A DNA stretch of 64,000 bases from DASYKT01 sp963718105 (GTDB taxonomy: Bacteria; Acidobacteriota; Blastocatellia; Pyrinomonadales; Pyrinomonadaceae): the NCBI GenBank assembly GCA_963718105.1, contig OY970352.1, positions 186,001 to 250,000 on the forward strand, given 5' to 3'. A program made the translations under genes and the position numbers. The notes below the pieces were generated by a model that was not told the DNA's origin, searched no databases, and worked only from the letters and a program-made list of their open reading frames with translations. The number at the start of each line of letters is the position of its first letter. Positions within the stretch are counted from its first letter, which is position 1. Positions 23,564 through 31,823 of the stretch are shown piece after piece.

Positions 23564-24535
23564 CTATTTATTTATGGGCAACGCCGTCTTTGGGCTAAAA
23601 GACCTTGCCTGGGCAGCCGAAAATTCCGACGACATTAAGACGAACGATATCCATAAAATGTCCGCCAGCAGCAAATGGATCAGTTGCATTACGATCGGCG
23701 CCAGCATTACCAGGGTCAGCCCGCCCACGATCAGTTGCAGGATAATAATCAGCGTCAGCACATTGGCCCAGCGTTTTACCCAAAAACTCTCCGGCGCTTT
23801 TTTGACCGCCCACAGCGCCAGGCAGTAAAGATAGACGCCGAGCGCGATCGATAAAATGGGGTGGCTGATACGCAGGCGCAAAAGAAAATGCGAGGTGTCG
23901 GAAAAATCTTTCGCAAAACCTTCGGCGAGAGTGGTCGAAGGAAAAAGCATACTGCTTAGCGCCGCGGTCGAACCGCTCATTCCGACGACAAAAACCCCCA
24001 GCACGCCGACGGCCAGTAAGATAAGCGTCTTGCGCGGGACATTAAAGCTAAAAACATTGCCTTCACCGGCAAACCACGCGGTCAGCGATAAAAGCGCGAC
24101 CAGCGTAAACGTGTTTATCAAGTGGCCGGCCATCCAGAAAGGCCGCGCGGGTGTCAGCGTTTCAGCGGTGTTCCCGGTCAAAACCAGCCCGGCCCCGAGC
24201 AAGGCCTCCAAAATAATAAAGACCAGAGAGGCAAAAGCCATCTTTCGCAGAATATGTTTTTTGGGGAAAGCGCGAAACGCCCAGACGGCCAGTATCACGA
24301 CCGCGATCAGCGCCAAACCGCTGGTCAGCCGGTGCGAAAATTCGATAACGGTTTTGAGCTGCGGAGCCGAAGGGATGACTTCGCCGCCGCAGGTGAGCCA
24401 ATGCTGGCCGCAGCCGTCACCCGATTTTGACGCGCGCAGAAAAACTCCCCAGAGGATCACCAGCAGGTTAAAACCGAGCGTGAACCACGCGAATCTGGCG
24501 AAATTGCGATCAACGGGTGTTGCTTGAGCGTCCAT
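23564..24535 (-). CDS. ctaA: Heme A synthase (COX15/CtaA family)
   Basis: The 323-residue protein has eight membrane helices, as expected for CtaA. Helix 1 is followed by RASKSGDGCGQHWLTCGG, the extracytoplasmic Cys-pair loop. FSHRLTSG, GHLINTF, and the second-half His residues in LRISHPI and QLIHLLLAD supply the haem ligands. The enzyme oxidises the C8 methyl of heme O to make heme A for aa3-type oxidases. No other cytochrome oxidase genes (ctaB, cox) are in the window. It is convergent with the PilZ gene and divergent from tlyA. Confidence 0.93.
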   Translation of the reverse strand: MDAQATPVDRNFARFAWFTLGFNLLVILWGVFLRASKSGDGCGQHWLTCGGEVIPSAPQLKTVIEFSHRLTSGLALIAVVILAVWAFRAFPKKHILRKMAFASLVFIILEALLGAGLVLTGNTAETLTPARPFWMAGHLINTFTLVALLSLTAWFAGEGNVFSFNVPRKTLILLAVGVLGVFVVGMSGSTAALSSMLFPSTTLAEGFAKDFSDTSHFLLRLRISHPILSIALGVYLYCLALWAVKKAPESFWVKRWANVLTLIIILQLIVGGLTLVMLAPIVMQLIHLLLADILWISFVLMSSEFSAAQARSFSPKTALPINK

Positions 24536-24598
24536 TTTTCGTTAATTTTAGACGTTAAGTGTTGTTTTTACAAAAGTAAGAGAAATTAGTTTTAAAAA

Positions 24599-24633
24599 GC
24601 TGTTAGCTGACAGCTATTAGCTTATAGCTAAAC
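24599..24633 (+). repeat. 7-bp tandem AGCTNNN repeat before tlyA
   Basis: Reads AGCTGTT AGCTGAC AGCTATT AGCTTAT AGCTAAA, that is, five units with a constant AGCT every 7 bp, ending 24 bp before the tlyA start. Because AGCT is self-complementary, it can form many alternative hairpins. Confidence 0.6.
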
Positions 24634-24657
24634 GATTTCATAAGTAAGGCCTTTTGA

Positions 24658-25419
24658 ATGAAACGCGAACGCATCGATAAGCTTCTGGTCGCCGCCGGGC
24701 TGGCGGATTCACGCACCAAGGCGCAGGCTCTGGTGATGGCGGGCGTTGTGCTGGCCGATGAACAGCGCGTCGAGAAATCTTCGCAGGAGTTTTCGCCGGA
24801 AGTCGCGTTGCGGATAAAAGGCGAATCGGCGGAGACAAAATACGCCAGCCGCGGCGGGCTTAAACTGGAAAAAGCGCTGGAAGAATTTGGCGTCGAGGTA
24901 GCGGACCTGACTTGCCTGGATATCGGCGCCTCGACGGGCGGCTTTACCGATTGCCTGCTGCAGCGCGGGGCGAAAAAAGTGGTCGCGGTCGATGCGGGGA
25001 CCAATCAGTTGGTGTGGAGGCTGCGAAACGACGAGCGGGTCGACGTGCGCGAAAACGTCAACGCGCGTTATCTGAAACCGGAAGACCTGGCGGAAGAATT
25101 CGATCTGATCGTGATGGACGTTTCTTTTATCTCGGTCACGAAAATTTTTCCGGTGCTAAGCGATCTGCTAAAAGAAAACGGTAAAATGATCGTATTAATA
25201 AAACCGCAGTTCGAAGTGGGAAAGGGCGAGGTCGGTAAAGGCGGCATAGTTCGCGAAGACGAGAAACACCAGCGGGTAGTTAAAGAGGTAAATGCCTCGG
25301 CGGGCGCATTCGGTTTTGAAGTTCTGGGGCTGATCGAATCGCCGATCCTGGGCGCGGATGGTAATAAAGAATTTTTGGGGTTTTACCGGAAAAAAATATC
25401 CACGGATGGACACAGATAA
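24658..25419 (+). CDS. tlyA: TlyA family 23S/16S rRNA 2'-O-methyltransferase
   Basis: The 253-residue protein has an S4 RNA-binding domain (1-62, RIDKLLVAAGLADSRTKAQA), the KYASRGGLKLEKAL linker, and an FtsJ-like SAM domain. The SAM loop is CLDIGASTGGFTDCLL (about 88-103), and VMDVSFIS and LIKPQFEVGK follow. TlyA methylates rRNA cytidines. The last six residues (STDGHR) and the stop lie inside an inverted repeat (25396-25466) and look like an added tail. Proximity to nadK is a common arrangement for this gene. Confidence 0.93.
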   Translation: MKRERIDKLLVAAGLADSRTKAQALVMAGVVLADEQRVEKSSQEFSPEVALRIKGESAETKYASRGGLKLEKALEEFGVEVADLTCLDIGASTGGFTDCLLQRGAKKVVAVDAGTNQLVWRLRNDERVDVRENVNARYLKPEDLAEEFDLIVMDVSFISVTKIFPVLSDLLKENGKMIVLIKPQFEVGKGEVGKGGIVREDEKHQRVVKEVNASAGAFGFEVLGLIESPILGADGNKEFLGFYRKKISTDGHR

Positions 25420-25466
25420 GAGAATTCTATATCCATGTTCATCTGTGTTTATCTGTGGACGATACT
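25396..25466. repeat. Palindromic element overlapping the tlyA 3' end
   Basis: Left arm ATCCACGGATGGACACAGATAAG-like (25398-25420) and right arm ATCTGTGTTTATCTGTGG (25441-25458) are inverted with several mismatches. The left arm encodes the end of TlyA. The right arm runs to two bases before the next start codon, so no normal ribosome-binding site is left for that gene. Confidence 0.7.
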
Positions 25467-25467
25467 C

Positions 25468-26001
25468 ATGGAAAAGTATTTGGATCATCTCAAAAACTTA
25501 AAGGATTCGTACCGTACCATTATTCGCGAGAATTTTGAGTTCAAGGCGAAGGACTGCGGTGTGTGCGAGACAAAAGGCGCTTGTTGTCAGGACGAGCATT
25601 TCGTCAACGTGCACATCACCCGGCTCGAGGCGGAGGCGATCTTATCGGCACTTAAAGAAAAAGGAAAACTGGATGAGGCCCTGGCGCGAAATAAAAAAAC
25701 CATCACACGATATGGCCTTAATGAACGGGGCGATACTTATGCACAAACTTTTTCCTGCCCACTTTTTGAAAGAGACACCGGATGCCTGGTCCACGCGGAA
25801 GGCAAGCCTGTGCCTTGTATCGGGCACGCCTGCTATGAGAACGAGCAGGATCTGCCGCCGCAATTCTTACAGGACAGGGCCGAATTAAAAATAGAAAAAT
25901 TAAATGACGAAGCCTACGGCGACAAAGCCAAATGGCTGCCGCTGCCTTTATGGCTGGAGCGCCTCGAGCAGATAGAGCAGATGGAAAGGGTAAGCGGATG
26001 A
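25468..26001 (+). CDS. YkgJ-like cysteine-cluster protein
   Basis: A 177-residue soluble protein, read from the ATG at 25468; upstream in-frame codons lie in a repeat. It has the cysteine pattern of the zinc- or iron-cluster YkgJ family: CGVCETKGACCQDE near 28-41, then CPLFERDTGCLVH and PCIGHAC near 96-120. The C-terminus is helical and acidic. The family is thought to bind a metal cluster, and biochemical function is unknown. Its stop overlaps the next start (ATGA), so the GNAT gene is translationally coupled. Confidence 0.8.
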   Translation: MEKYLDHLKNLKDSYRTIIRENFEFKAKDCGVCETKGACCQDEHFVNVHITRLEAEAILSALKEKGKLDEALARNKKTITRYGLNERGDTYAQTFSCPLFERDTGCLVHAEGKPVPCIGHACYENEQDLPPQFLQDRAELKIEKLNDEAYGDKAKWLPLPLWLERLEQIEQMERVSG

Positions 26002-26462
26002 ACATTCGCCCGGCAACCCAGGCGGACGTGCCGCAAATAGTCAAACTGATAGACGAAGTGTGGGCGGAATACGGATGCGTTTTAAATACCGATATCGAAG
26101 AGCAGTATTTGCTCACGCCGGCTGAATATTTCCACGGGAAAAACGGCGAGTTTTGGGTGGTTGAGGCAGACGGAAAGATCGTGGCCACTTGCGCCGTGCA
26201 GATGAATGATAAAACCACCGCCGAGCTAAAAAGCCTCTATGTTCATAAAGACGCAAGGAAGCGCGGGCTTGGCTTCCAATTGGCGGAGATGGCCATAGCG
26301 TATGCGAGAGATAAAGGCGCGATAGAAGTGATCCTCTGGTCGGACACGCGCTTTGAGGCAGCGCACAGGCTTTATGAACGGCTCGGTTTTAAGAAAACGG
26401 GAGAGCGTAAATTAGACGATATAAACAATACGACCGAGTTTGGTTTTGGGAAACTGATCTAG
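25998..26462 (+). CDS. GNAT family N-acetyltransferase
   Basis: A 154-residue single GNAT domain: NIRPATQADVPQIVKLIDE at the start, ELKSLYVHKDARKRGLGFQLAE with the acetyl-CoA loop RKRGLG (about 92-98), and a final YERLGFKKTGERK. The ATG at 25998 overlaps the upstream stop codon; the N-terminus then begins exactly where the family does. It is a probable acetyl-CoA-dependent acetyltransferase of unknown substrate. The operon ends in a family B palindrome. Confidence 0.88.
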   Translation: MNIRPATQADVPQIVKLIDEVWAEYGCVLNTDIEEQYLLTPAEYFHGKNGEFWVVEADGKIVATCAVQMNDKTTAELKSLYVHKDARKRGLGFQLAEMAIAYARDKGAIEVILWSDTRFEAAHRLYERLGFKKTGERKLDDINNTTEFGFGKLI

Positions 26463-26465
26463 CTA

Positions 26466-26580
26466 TGGAGCGCGGGCATTCTGCCCGCACCGAACGCTCG
26501 CGGTCGAGTCAGTAGCGCCTGCGTTAGCGGGTGCGTCAGGCTGCGAAGCAGCCTTTGCGGGTAAGGATGCCCGCGCTCCA
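26466..26580. repeat. Palindromic intergenic element, family B (copy 2)
   Basis: Arms 26466-26489 and 26556-26580 (GGAGCGCGGGCATTCTGCC / TGCGGGTAAGGATGCCCGCG...) are inverted. A smaller hairpin GCTGCGAAGCAGC lies within the right side. It separates the GNAT gene from nadK. Confidence 0.88.
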
Positions 26581-26636
26581 CAAATTAAACTTGCAGTTTA
26601 TTCGCGATTAGTGAATCATTGTCAAAATATTTTAAA

Positions 26637-27503
26637 ATGCCGGATGAATCAATCAAATGCGTCGGTGTGATTGTCAAGCCTCATCACTCAGAGGCTTGGG
26701 ACACGGCCTGCGAGCTCTCCGATTGGCTGAAAAAGCGGGACATCGATCTGGTGGGGCGGTCTCTAGCCGAAGATGAAGTGTGCCGGGTCCCGACGCTTTC
26801 CACCGACGAATTCGTGGGCAGGGCCGATCTGATCATCGTGCTGGGCGGCGACGGAACGATGATCGCCGCGGCGCGCCTGTTAGGCAATGCGGAGATACCC
26901 GTGCTGGGTGTTAATTACGGCAGCCTCGGCTATCTGACGGATTTTCGGATCGAGGAGATGTTTCCCGCGCTGGAGGCCGTGCTGGCGGGAAATTACAAGC
27001 TTGACCGGCGCGTGACCTTAAATGTCCGCCATCACCGGGGCGAAAATATTCTCTCGGAAAGCCGCGTGTTAAATGACGTGGTGATAAACAAGGCGGCGCT
27101 CGCGCGCATCATCGAGATACGGGTCGAACTAGACGGCCAGTATGTGAACTCTTTTCGCGCCGACGGCTTGATCGTGGCCACGCCGACCGGTTCGACCGCT
27201 TACAATCTTTCCGCGGGCGGGCCGATCGTTTTTCCCTCAATGCGGGCGATGGTGCTGACGCCGATCTGTCCTTTTACTTTATCTAACCGCCCGATCGTCG
27301 TTCCCGATGAGGCCGAGATAAGGTTAAGCATGGAAACGAATAACGAAGAGGTGGCATTGACGCTGGACGGGCAGGTCGGCGTCGAACTCGAGGCCGGCGA
27401 CACGATAACGATCAGCAAAAGCGACTCGACCTTTAACCTCGTGCAGCCGACGAACAGAAATTATTTCGATGTTTTACGCGACAAATTGAAATGGGGCAGA
27501 TAA
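26637..27503 (+). CDS. nadK: NAD kinase
   Basis: NAD kinase phosphorylates NAD to NADP with ATP or polyphosphate. The 288-residue protein (ATG 26637; a TTG at 26619 is possible) has GGDGT at 70-74, GVNYGSLGYLTDF at 91-103, and DGLIVATPTGSTAYNLSAGGPI near 171-191 with the substrate-binding region. The beta-sandwich C-terminal domain ends with VALTLDGQ. The length is normal. The spacing to the symporter is 25 bp, so nadK, the symporter and the rhomboid gene probably form one transcript. Confidence 0.95.
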   Translation: MPDESIKCVGVIVKPHHSEAWDTACELSDWLKKRDIDLVGRSLAEDEVCRVPTLSTDEFVGRADLIIVLGGDGTMIAAARLLGNAEIPVLGVNYGSLGYLTDFRIEEMFPALEAVLAGNYKLDRRVTLNVRHHRGENILSESRVLNDVVINKAALARIIEIRVELDGQYVNSFRADGLIVATPTGSTAYNLSAGGPIVFPSMRAMVLTPICPFTLSNRPIVVPDEAEIRLSMETNNEEVALTLDGQVGVELEAGDTITISKSDSTFNLVQPTNRNYFDVLRDKLKWGR

Positions 27504-27528
27504 GCCCGCACCCAGACTGACAAAACAT

Positions 27529-28947
27529 ATGAGCGAACAAGAAAATAAACCGAAAGAAGAGCTGGCCCCGGATAGCTTTGAACAGGAACTCAGAACCGAT
27601 CTTGACGACGCGACCCCTGATAAGCCGAAAGGCCTGGCGCTGCACACCAAGGTGTTGATCGGGCTGATCGTCGGCGCGGTCGGGGGTGTGGCAGCCTACC
27701 AGTACTTTGGCGAAAACAACCCTAACCTTAGCTGGTTTATCAGCAATTTTACCCAACCGATAGGGCAATTGTTCTTAAATATGCTGCTGATGATTGTGGT
27801 GCCGATGGTTTTTTCGTCACTTGTGATCGGTGTCGCGGGCATCGGCGATATCCGCAAGCTGGGCAGGGTCGGATTGAAATCATTCATCTATTGTTTGGTT
27901 ATTTCCGCTATCTCCGTGGTGATCGGTTTGGGCCTGGCAAATACTATTCAACCCGGAAAACAGGTTAGCGCGGAAACTTCCGCCAAGTTAAAAGAAAAAT
28001 ACGGCACTTTAGCAAGCAAACAGCTAGAAGATCAGAAGAAAGCCAAGGAAGCCGCCGCGCAGGATTCAGCCCTGATGTCGGTGGTCAAGACCATCGTGCC
28101 TAAGAATGTCATCAATTCGATAGGCGGCGCGGAAAATCCAAATATGCTTCATTTGATGTTCTTTGCGCTCATCATCGGCATTGCCATCACTCTTTTGCCG
28201 GAAGGAAAGGGCGCGCCATTCGTCGATCTGATGGATTCGCTGTTTCAGATAAGCTCAAAGATCATCGACATCATAATGAAACTGGCGCCCTACGCTGTGA
28301 CTTGTCTGATCTTTTCAAATGTGGCGCAGTTAGGGCCGGACGTTTTACGATCGCTATTTTGGTTCGTTGTGACGGTGCTGCTCGGTTTGTCGCTGCATAT
28401 GTTCGGCGTCTATTCTCTGTCCGTATATTTCCTGTCAAAACTGAACCCGCTCGATTTTTTCCGCCGCGTATGGACGGTGATCGTGACGGCGTTTTCCACC
28501 AGCTCTTCCAACGCTACCTTGCCCACGGCGCTGCGGGTGTCGGAGGAAAACCTTGGCGTGCCGCGCGAAATAAACAGCTTTGTGCTGACGGTGGGCGCGA
28601 CGGCCAATCAAAATGGAACGGCGCTTTATGAAGGCATAACGGTTCTTTTCATCGCGCAGTTGTCGGGAATGGAATTGTCCATCGGCACGCAGTTGATGGT
28701 GCTTTACCTGGCTATCCTGGGCGGTGTCGGAACGGCCGGTGTGCCGAGCGCTTCGATCCCGTTCATCATCGGTATCCTGGCTTTGATAGGCGCCGACCCG
28801 GCACTGATCGCCTTGATCCTTGGCGTAGACCGCATTTTAGATATGTGCCGCACCACGCTGAACGTGGTGGGCGATATTACGGCGGCGACCTACGTGGCGC
28901 GTTCGGAAGGGTACGAACTGCTCAAAACTCATCCGGCTGAAAGTTAG
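27529..28947 (+). CDS. Dicarboxylate/amino-acid:cation symporter (DAACS, GltP/DctA type)
   Basis: The 472-residue protein has the DAACS fold: an N-terminal acidic cytoplasmic stretch, then helices with FTQPIGQLFLNMLLMIVVPMVFSSLVIG. The re-entrant hairpin motif is FSTSSSNATLPTALR (about 322-336). The substrate/Na+ motif is TVGATANQNGTALYEG, where most relatives have NMDGTALY, and DRILDMCRTTLNVVGD follows in helix 8. It should take up glutamate, aspartate or C4-dicarboxylates with Na+ or H+. A charged insert (about 145-190) lies in the extracytoplasmic loop. The replaced residue in the NMDGT motif may alter cation use. Confidence 0.9.
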   Translation: MSEQENKPKEELAPDSFEQELRTDLDDATPDKPKGLALHTKVLIGLIVGAVGGVAAYQYFGENNPNLSWFISNFTQPIGQLFLNMLLMIVVPMVFSSLVIGVAGIGDIRKLGRVGLKSFIYCLVISAISVVIGLGLANTIQPGKQVSAETSAKLKEKYGTLASKQLEDQKKAKEAAAQDSALMSVVKTIVPKNVINSIGGAENPNMLHLMFFALIIGIAITLLPEGKGAPFVDLMDSLFQISSKIIDIIMKLAPYAVTCLIFSNVAQLGPDVLRSLFWFVVTVLLGLSLHMFGVYSLSVYFLSKLNPLDFFRRVWTVIVTAFSTSSSNATLPTALRVSEENLGVPREINSFVLTVGATANQNGTALYEGITVLFIAQLSGMELSIGTQLMVLYLAILGGVGTAGVPSASIPFIIGILALIGADPALIALILGVDRILDMCRTTLNVVGDITAATYVARSEGYELLKTHPAES

Positions 28948-28963
28948 AACAAGAGGTAATTAA

Positions 28964-29713
28964 ATGTTTCCGATCGGCGATGACAATAGCGAAGTTTTTA
29001 TCAGGCCGTATGTGAATTACACGTTGATCGCGATCAACATTCTGGTGTTTTTGCTATTACAGCAAGCCGGATATAACGATCAATTTACCTACGCGTTTTC
29101 TCTGGTGCCGAGAGAAATAATGACCGGGCAGGACCTGGCCGGAACTCAGGTGATCAAAGACACCATTACCGGCCAGGTGCTCGGAAAGATAACGCTCGAG
29201 CCGACGCCGTTTTCCGTCTACATTACATTTTTGTCATCGATGTTCATGCACGGCGGCATAATGCATATTTTCGGTAATATGCTTTTCCTCTGGATCTTCG
29301 GCGACAATATCGAAAACCGCATCGGGCATATTCGCTACCTTGTTTTTTATCTCATCTGCGGATTTCTCGCAGCCGTCGGGCAGATCGTGATGGACACCAA
29401 CTCAGCCATCCCGATGCTCGGAGCTTCCGGAGCTATTTCCGGTGTCTTGGGCGGGTATATTTTGCTGTTTCCTCATAATCGTGTCCGCGCCCTCATATTC
29501 AATTTTCTCACTACCGTACCGGCCTTTGTGGCACTGGGATTGTGGATAGGTTACCAACTGCTGGCGAGCTATCTTGGAGGCGGAGAAGGCGGTGTCGCCT
29601 ATGCGGCGCACATCGGCGGTTTCCTGGGCGGCCTGGCGCTGATAAAGATATTCGCGATCGGAACGGACCCAGGATCCGGAGCCGGATCAGGATATTCACC
29701 ACCGAAATATTAA
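28964..29713 (+). CDS. Rhomboid family intramembrane serine protease
   Basis: The 249-residue protein has six to seven helices. The catalytic serine is Ser155 in MLGASGAISG and the histidine is His216 in AYAAHIGGF. The L1-loop/helix HGGIMHIFGNMLFLWIFG (96-113) is typical. There is a long extracytoplasmic loop (about 37-85) with no hydrophobic residues, as in prokaryotic rhomboids. Substrate is unknown. It is the last gene of the nadK run and is followed by a good terminator. Confidence 0.93.
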   Translation: MFPIGDDNSEVFIRPYVNYTLIAINILVFLLLQQAGYNDQFTYAFSLVPREIMTGQDLAGTQVIKDTITGQVLGKITLEPTPFSVYITFLSSMFMHGGIMHIFGNMLFLWIFGDNIENRIGHIRYLVFYLICGFLAAVGQIVMDTNSAIPMLGASGAISGVLGGYILLFPHNRVRALIFNFLTTVPAFVALGLWIGYQLLASYLGGGEGGVAYAAHIGGFLGGLALIKIFAIGTDPGSGAGSGYSPPKY

Positions 29714-29738
29714 TACCGGCCCGCAGCTCGTTTAAAAA

Positions 29739-29772
29739 TAAATTGCCACTAACTCCAGCTAGTGGCAATTTA
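29739..29772. terminator. Bidirectional Rho-independent terminator
   Basis: Perfect 13-bp inverted repeat (TAAATTGCCACTA / TAGTGGCAATTTA) with an 8-base loop, A-rich before and T-rich after. It suits both the rhomboid gene and the convergent minus-strand gene at 29815. Confidence 0.9.
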
Positions 29773-29814
29773 ATTTTTATCTCTTGGTGTGCTTTGTGGG
29801 GAAAAAATTCCCAA

Positions 29815-30639
29815 TTAATATTCGAACCACCGGGTAGGTTCCTTGGCGCTGGCGAGGACGATCTCCGTCTCGGGCGGAAAAAGGGAATGGCGGCTTTTGA
29901 GCGCCATTTCGGCGGTCAGTTTTGCCAGGTGGGGCTCGTTCGCTTTTTGTGAAAGGTGCATCAGCACGATGTGGCGCGCGGCGCCGTCAAAATCGTTGGC
30001 CAGCCATTCGGCCAGATCTTCATTAGAAAGATGGCCCGAGCGCGAAGCGATCCGCTGTTTCAAAGACCACGGATACACCGTACAGGCGCGGAGCATATCG
30101 ACGTTGTGATTCGATTCGATCATGATCCCGTCGCAATGGCGAAGCCTCTGCTTCATCACTGCTGTGAAATGCCCGAAATCCGTCAGCGACGCGATCCGCA
30201 CACCCTTATGCTCGGCGACAAAGCCCATGTTATCCGCCGCGTCGTGCGGCACCGTGAAAGGGTGAAAATCGATCTCGCCGATGCGAAAATCCTGTCCCGC
30301 TTCTATTTCCACCGCGCGGCCTCTCACCGCGGCGGAGCGCCTCAGCGGCTCTTCGTTGGAAGAATAAAATGTTTCTCCGAGATAAGCTTCGTGGGTTTCG
30401 CCGGAAATAAAGACCGGGCATTTTACCAGGTTGAGCAAAACCCGCAGCCCGCCGACGTGATCGCTGTGTTCGTGAGTGATGATGACCCCGTCCAGAGAAG
30501 TTATGTCTTCACCTCGCATCGCCATTCGGCGCGCAAGCTCGCGGGCGCTCAAACCCGCATCGATCAGGACTTTGGTTTTTCCGGCGGTGATCAGGAGGGC
30601 GTTGCCCGTTGAGCCGCTGCCTAGAACGGTGAACTTCAT
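29815..30639 (-). CDS. MBL-fold metallo-hydrolase, WalJ/YycJ-like
   Basis: The 274-residue protein starts MKFTVLGSGSTGNALLI, characteristic of the YycJ/WalJ branch of metallo-beta-lactamase hydrolases. The zinc motif is THEHSDHVGG (53-62). Further ligands are likely in SLTDFGHF and the C-terminal VLMHLSQKANEP. In Firmicutes WalJ is linked to DNA replication/cell-wall coordination, and here only a nucleic-acid-related hydrolase role can be inferred. It forms a minus-strand pair with the membrane protein 29 bp upstream. Confidence 0.85.
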   Translation of the reverse strand: MKFTVLGSGSTGNALLITAGKTKVLIDAGLSARELARRMAMRGEDITSLDGVIITHEHSDHVGGLRVLLNLVKCPVFISGETHEAYLGETFYSSNEEPLRRSAAVRGRAVEIEAGQDFRIGEIDFHPFTVPHDAADNMGFVAEHKGVRIASLTDFGHFTAVMKQRLRHCDGIMIESNHNVDMLRACTVYPWSLKQRIASRSGHLSNEDLAEWLANDFDGAARHIVLMHLSQKANEPHLAKLTAEMALKSRHSLFPPETEIVLASAKEPTRWFEY

Positions 30640-30668
30640 CGTTAAAGTTGTATCATAAATGAAACAGA

Positions 30669-31532
30669 TTAACTAATTGCATCAGAAGGATTTTCCAGAC
30701 GCCGTTTTCTTTCTTCCAGTTCCGCCAGTTTTGCCTTTAGCCGGTCGATCTCTTCCTGGATCTTCTTAAGCTCATCGGGCCCGGCGGTGGGCGCTACTGG
30801 GCTGATAAAATGGAAGATCGGGATGAGGACCGTCAGCGCGGCGATCAGTATCGACAAGATAATGAGCAGCCGCCCTATCAATTCATAGCCGGGGTTTGTG
30901 TAAAGAATTATTGTCCAGCAGATGGTGGCAAAGAGGGTCCAGGCCACGATCTGGACCGCGATCAGCGACCAATAAAATTGTTTGGCTACGCTGACCCGCA
31001 GGATAAGTGAAAGATAAACGCAGGTTATTGCCAGAGCGACGCTTATCGCGAGGACCTTTCCGCCCAATTCAGTCACGGGGGCCAGCTCCCAAATACCCGC
31101 GATGATCATGCCGGCCGCTACACCCGTTCCCAGCAACCCCAGCAGGAAAAGTACCGGTCCTCGCTTTTGTTCATAATAAAATGCCAGCGAAATGAGAAAA
31201 AAGTTTGCCGTCAATAAAGTGAAGGCCGTGGCCAGCGGCTTGAGATCGCCTAAAAAAGACAGCTCCCAGATATAGCTGACACATAATACCGCGCAGACGG
31301 CCGTAATCAGAAAACCCAGATAAGGCAGGAGTTTGATCTTTAACTTTTCGAAAAAGACGCCGTTGAGAAACATGGAAAAACTCGCCACCGTGATCGTGGC
31401 CGAAGTCACAAAGATCCTGCCGCCCTGCTCCTGGGTGCCGAGCAGCACCACCAAAATGCCCACCAGCACACTTATTCCCACCGAAATGATAAGCAGATAC
31501 AAAAATATCTTTTTCAGATCCAGATTGTTCAT
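30669..31532 (-). CDS. Polytopic membrane protein with C-terminal coiled coil
   Basis: A 287-residue protein not recognised as a known family. About eight hydrophobic helices (roughly 12-32, 42-62, 68-90, 98-118, 127-148, 158-178, 190-212, 218-245) are followed by a coiled coil (about 252-282) with heptads ELKKIQEEIDRLKAKLAELE. No conserved catalytic motif is visible. It lies upstream of and in the same direction as the WalJ-like gene. The coiled coil would be cytoplasmic if the helix count is even and the N-terminus is inside. Function unknown. Confidence 0.65.
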   Translation of the reverse strand: MNNLDLKKIFLYLLIISVGISVLVGILVVLLGTQEQGGRIFVTSATITVASFSMFLNGVFFEKLKIKLLPYLGFLITAVCAVLCVSYIWELSFLGDLKPLATAFTLLTANFFLISLAFYYEQKRGPVLFLLGLLGTGVAAGMIIAGIWELAPVTELGGKVLAISVALAITCVYLSLILRVSVAKQFYWSLIAVQIVAWTLFATICWTIILYTNPGYELIGRLLIILSILIAALTVLIPIFHFISPVAPTAGPDELKKIQEEIDRLKAKLAELEERKRRLENPSDAIS

Positions 31533-31653
31533 TTTCAGTCCTTTCGGTCTTGCTCTGTCAGTTTATATTTTAAAATGCGTTTTCGAACCCAGCGGCGCCG
31601 AATCACAAAAACCCAAATTGTAGTATTGCAGGGAAGTTTTTCAGATTATAAAC

Positions 31654-31807
31654 AGGCTTTGCCTATAAAGTCGATTTTTCATATTAATAAGATAGACCGG
31701 GCACTTATTGTTAGCCGCTAATTACAAAAAATAACACCAATTAGAAAACTCTTTATTCGTGTTATTTATGTAATTAGGGGCCTCATCCGTGACTTTATGG
31801 CAAAGCT
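31654..31807. repeat. Composite palindromic element (K arms around family E core)
   Basis: Outer arms AGGCTTTGCCTATAAAGT (31654-31671) and ACTTTATGGCAAAGCT (31792-31807) are inverted. Inside them lies a family E palindrome: GCTAATTACAAAAAATAACACC-like left part and TTATTCGTGTTATTTATGTAATTAG right part. The same outer arms enclose a different core at 48051-48227. No gene is seen in 31533-31823. Confidence 0.8.
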
Positions 31808-31823
31808 GCCGGCATAAATAAGT

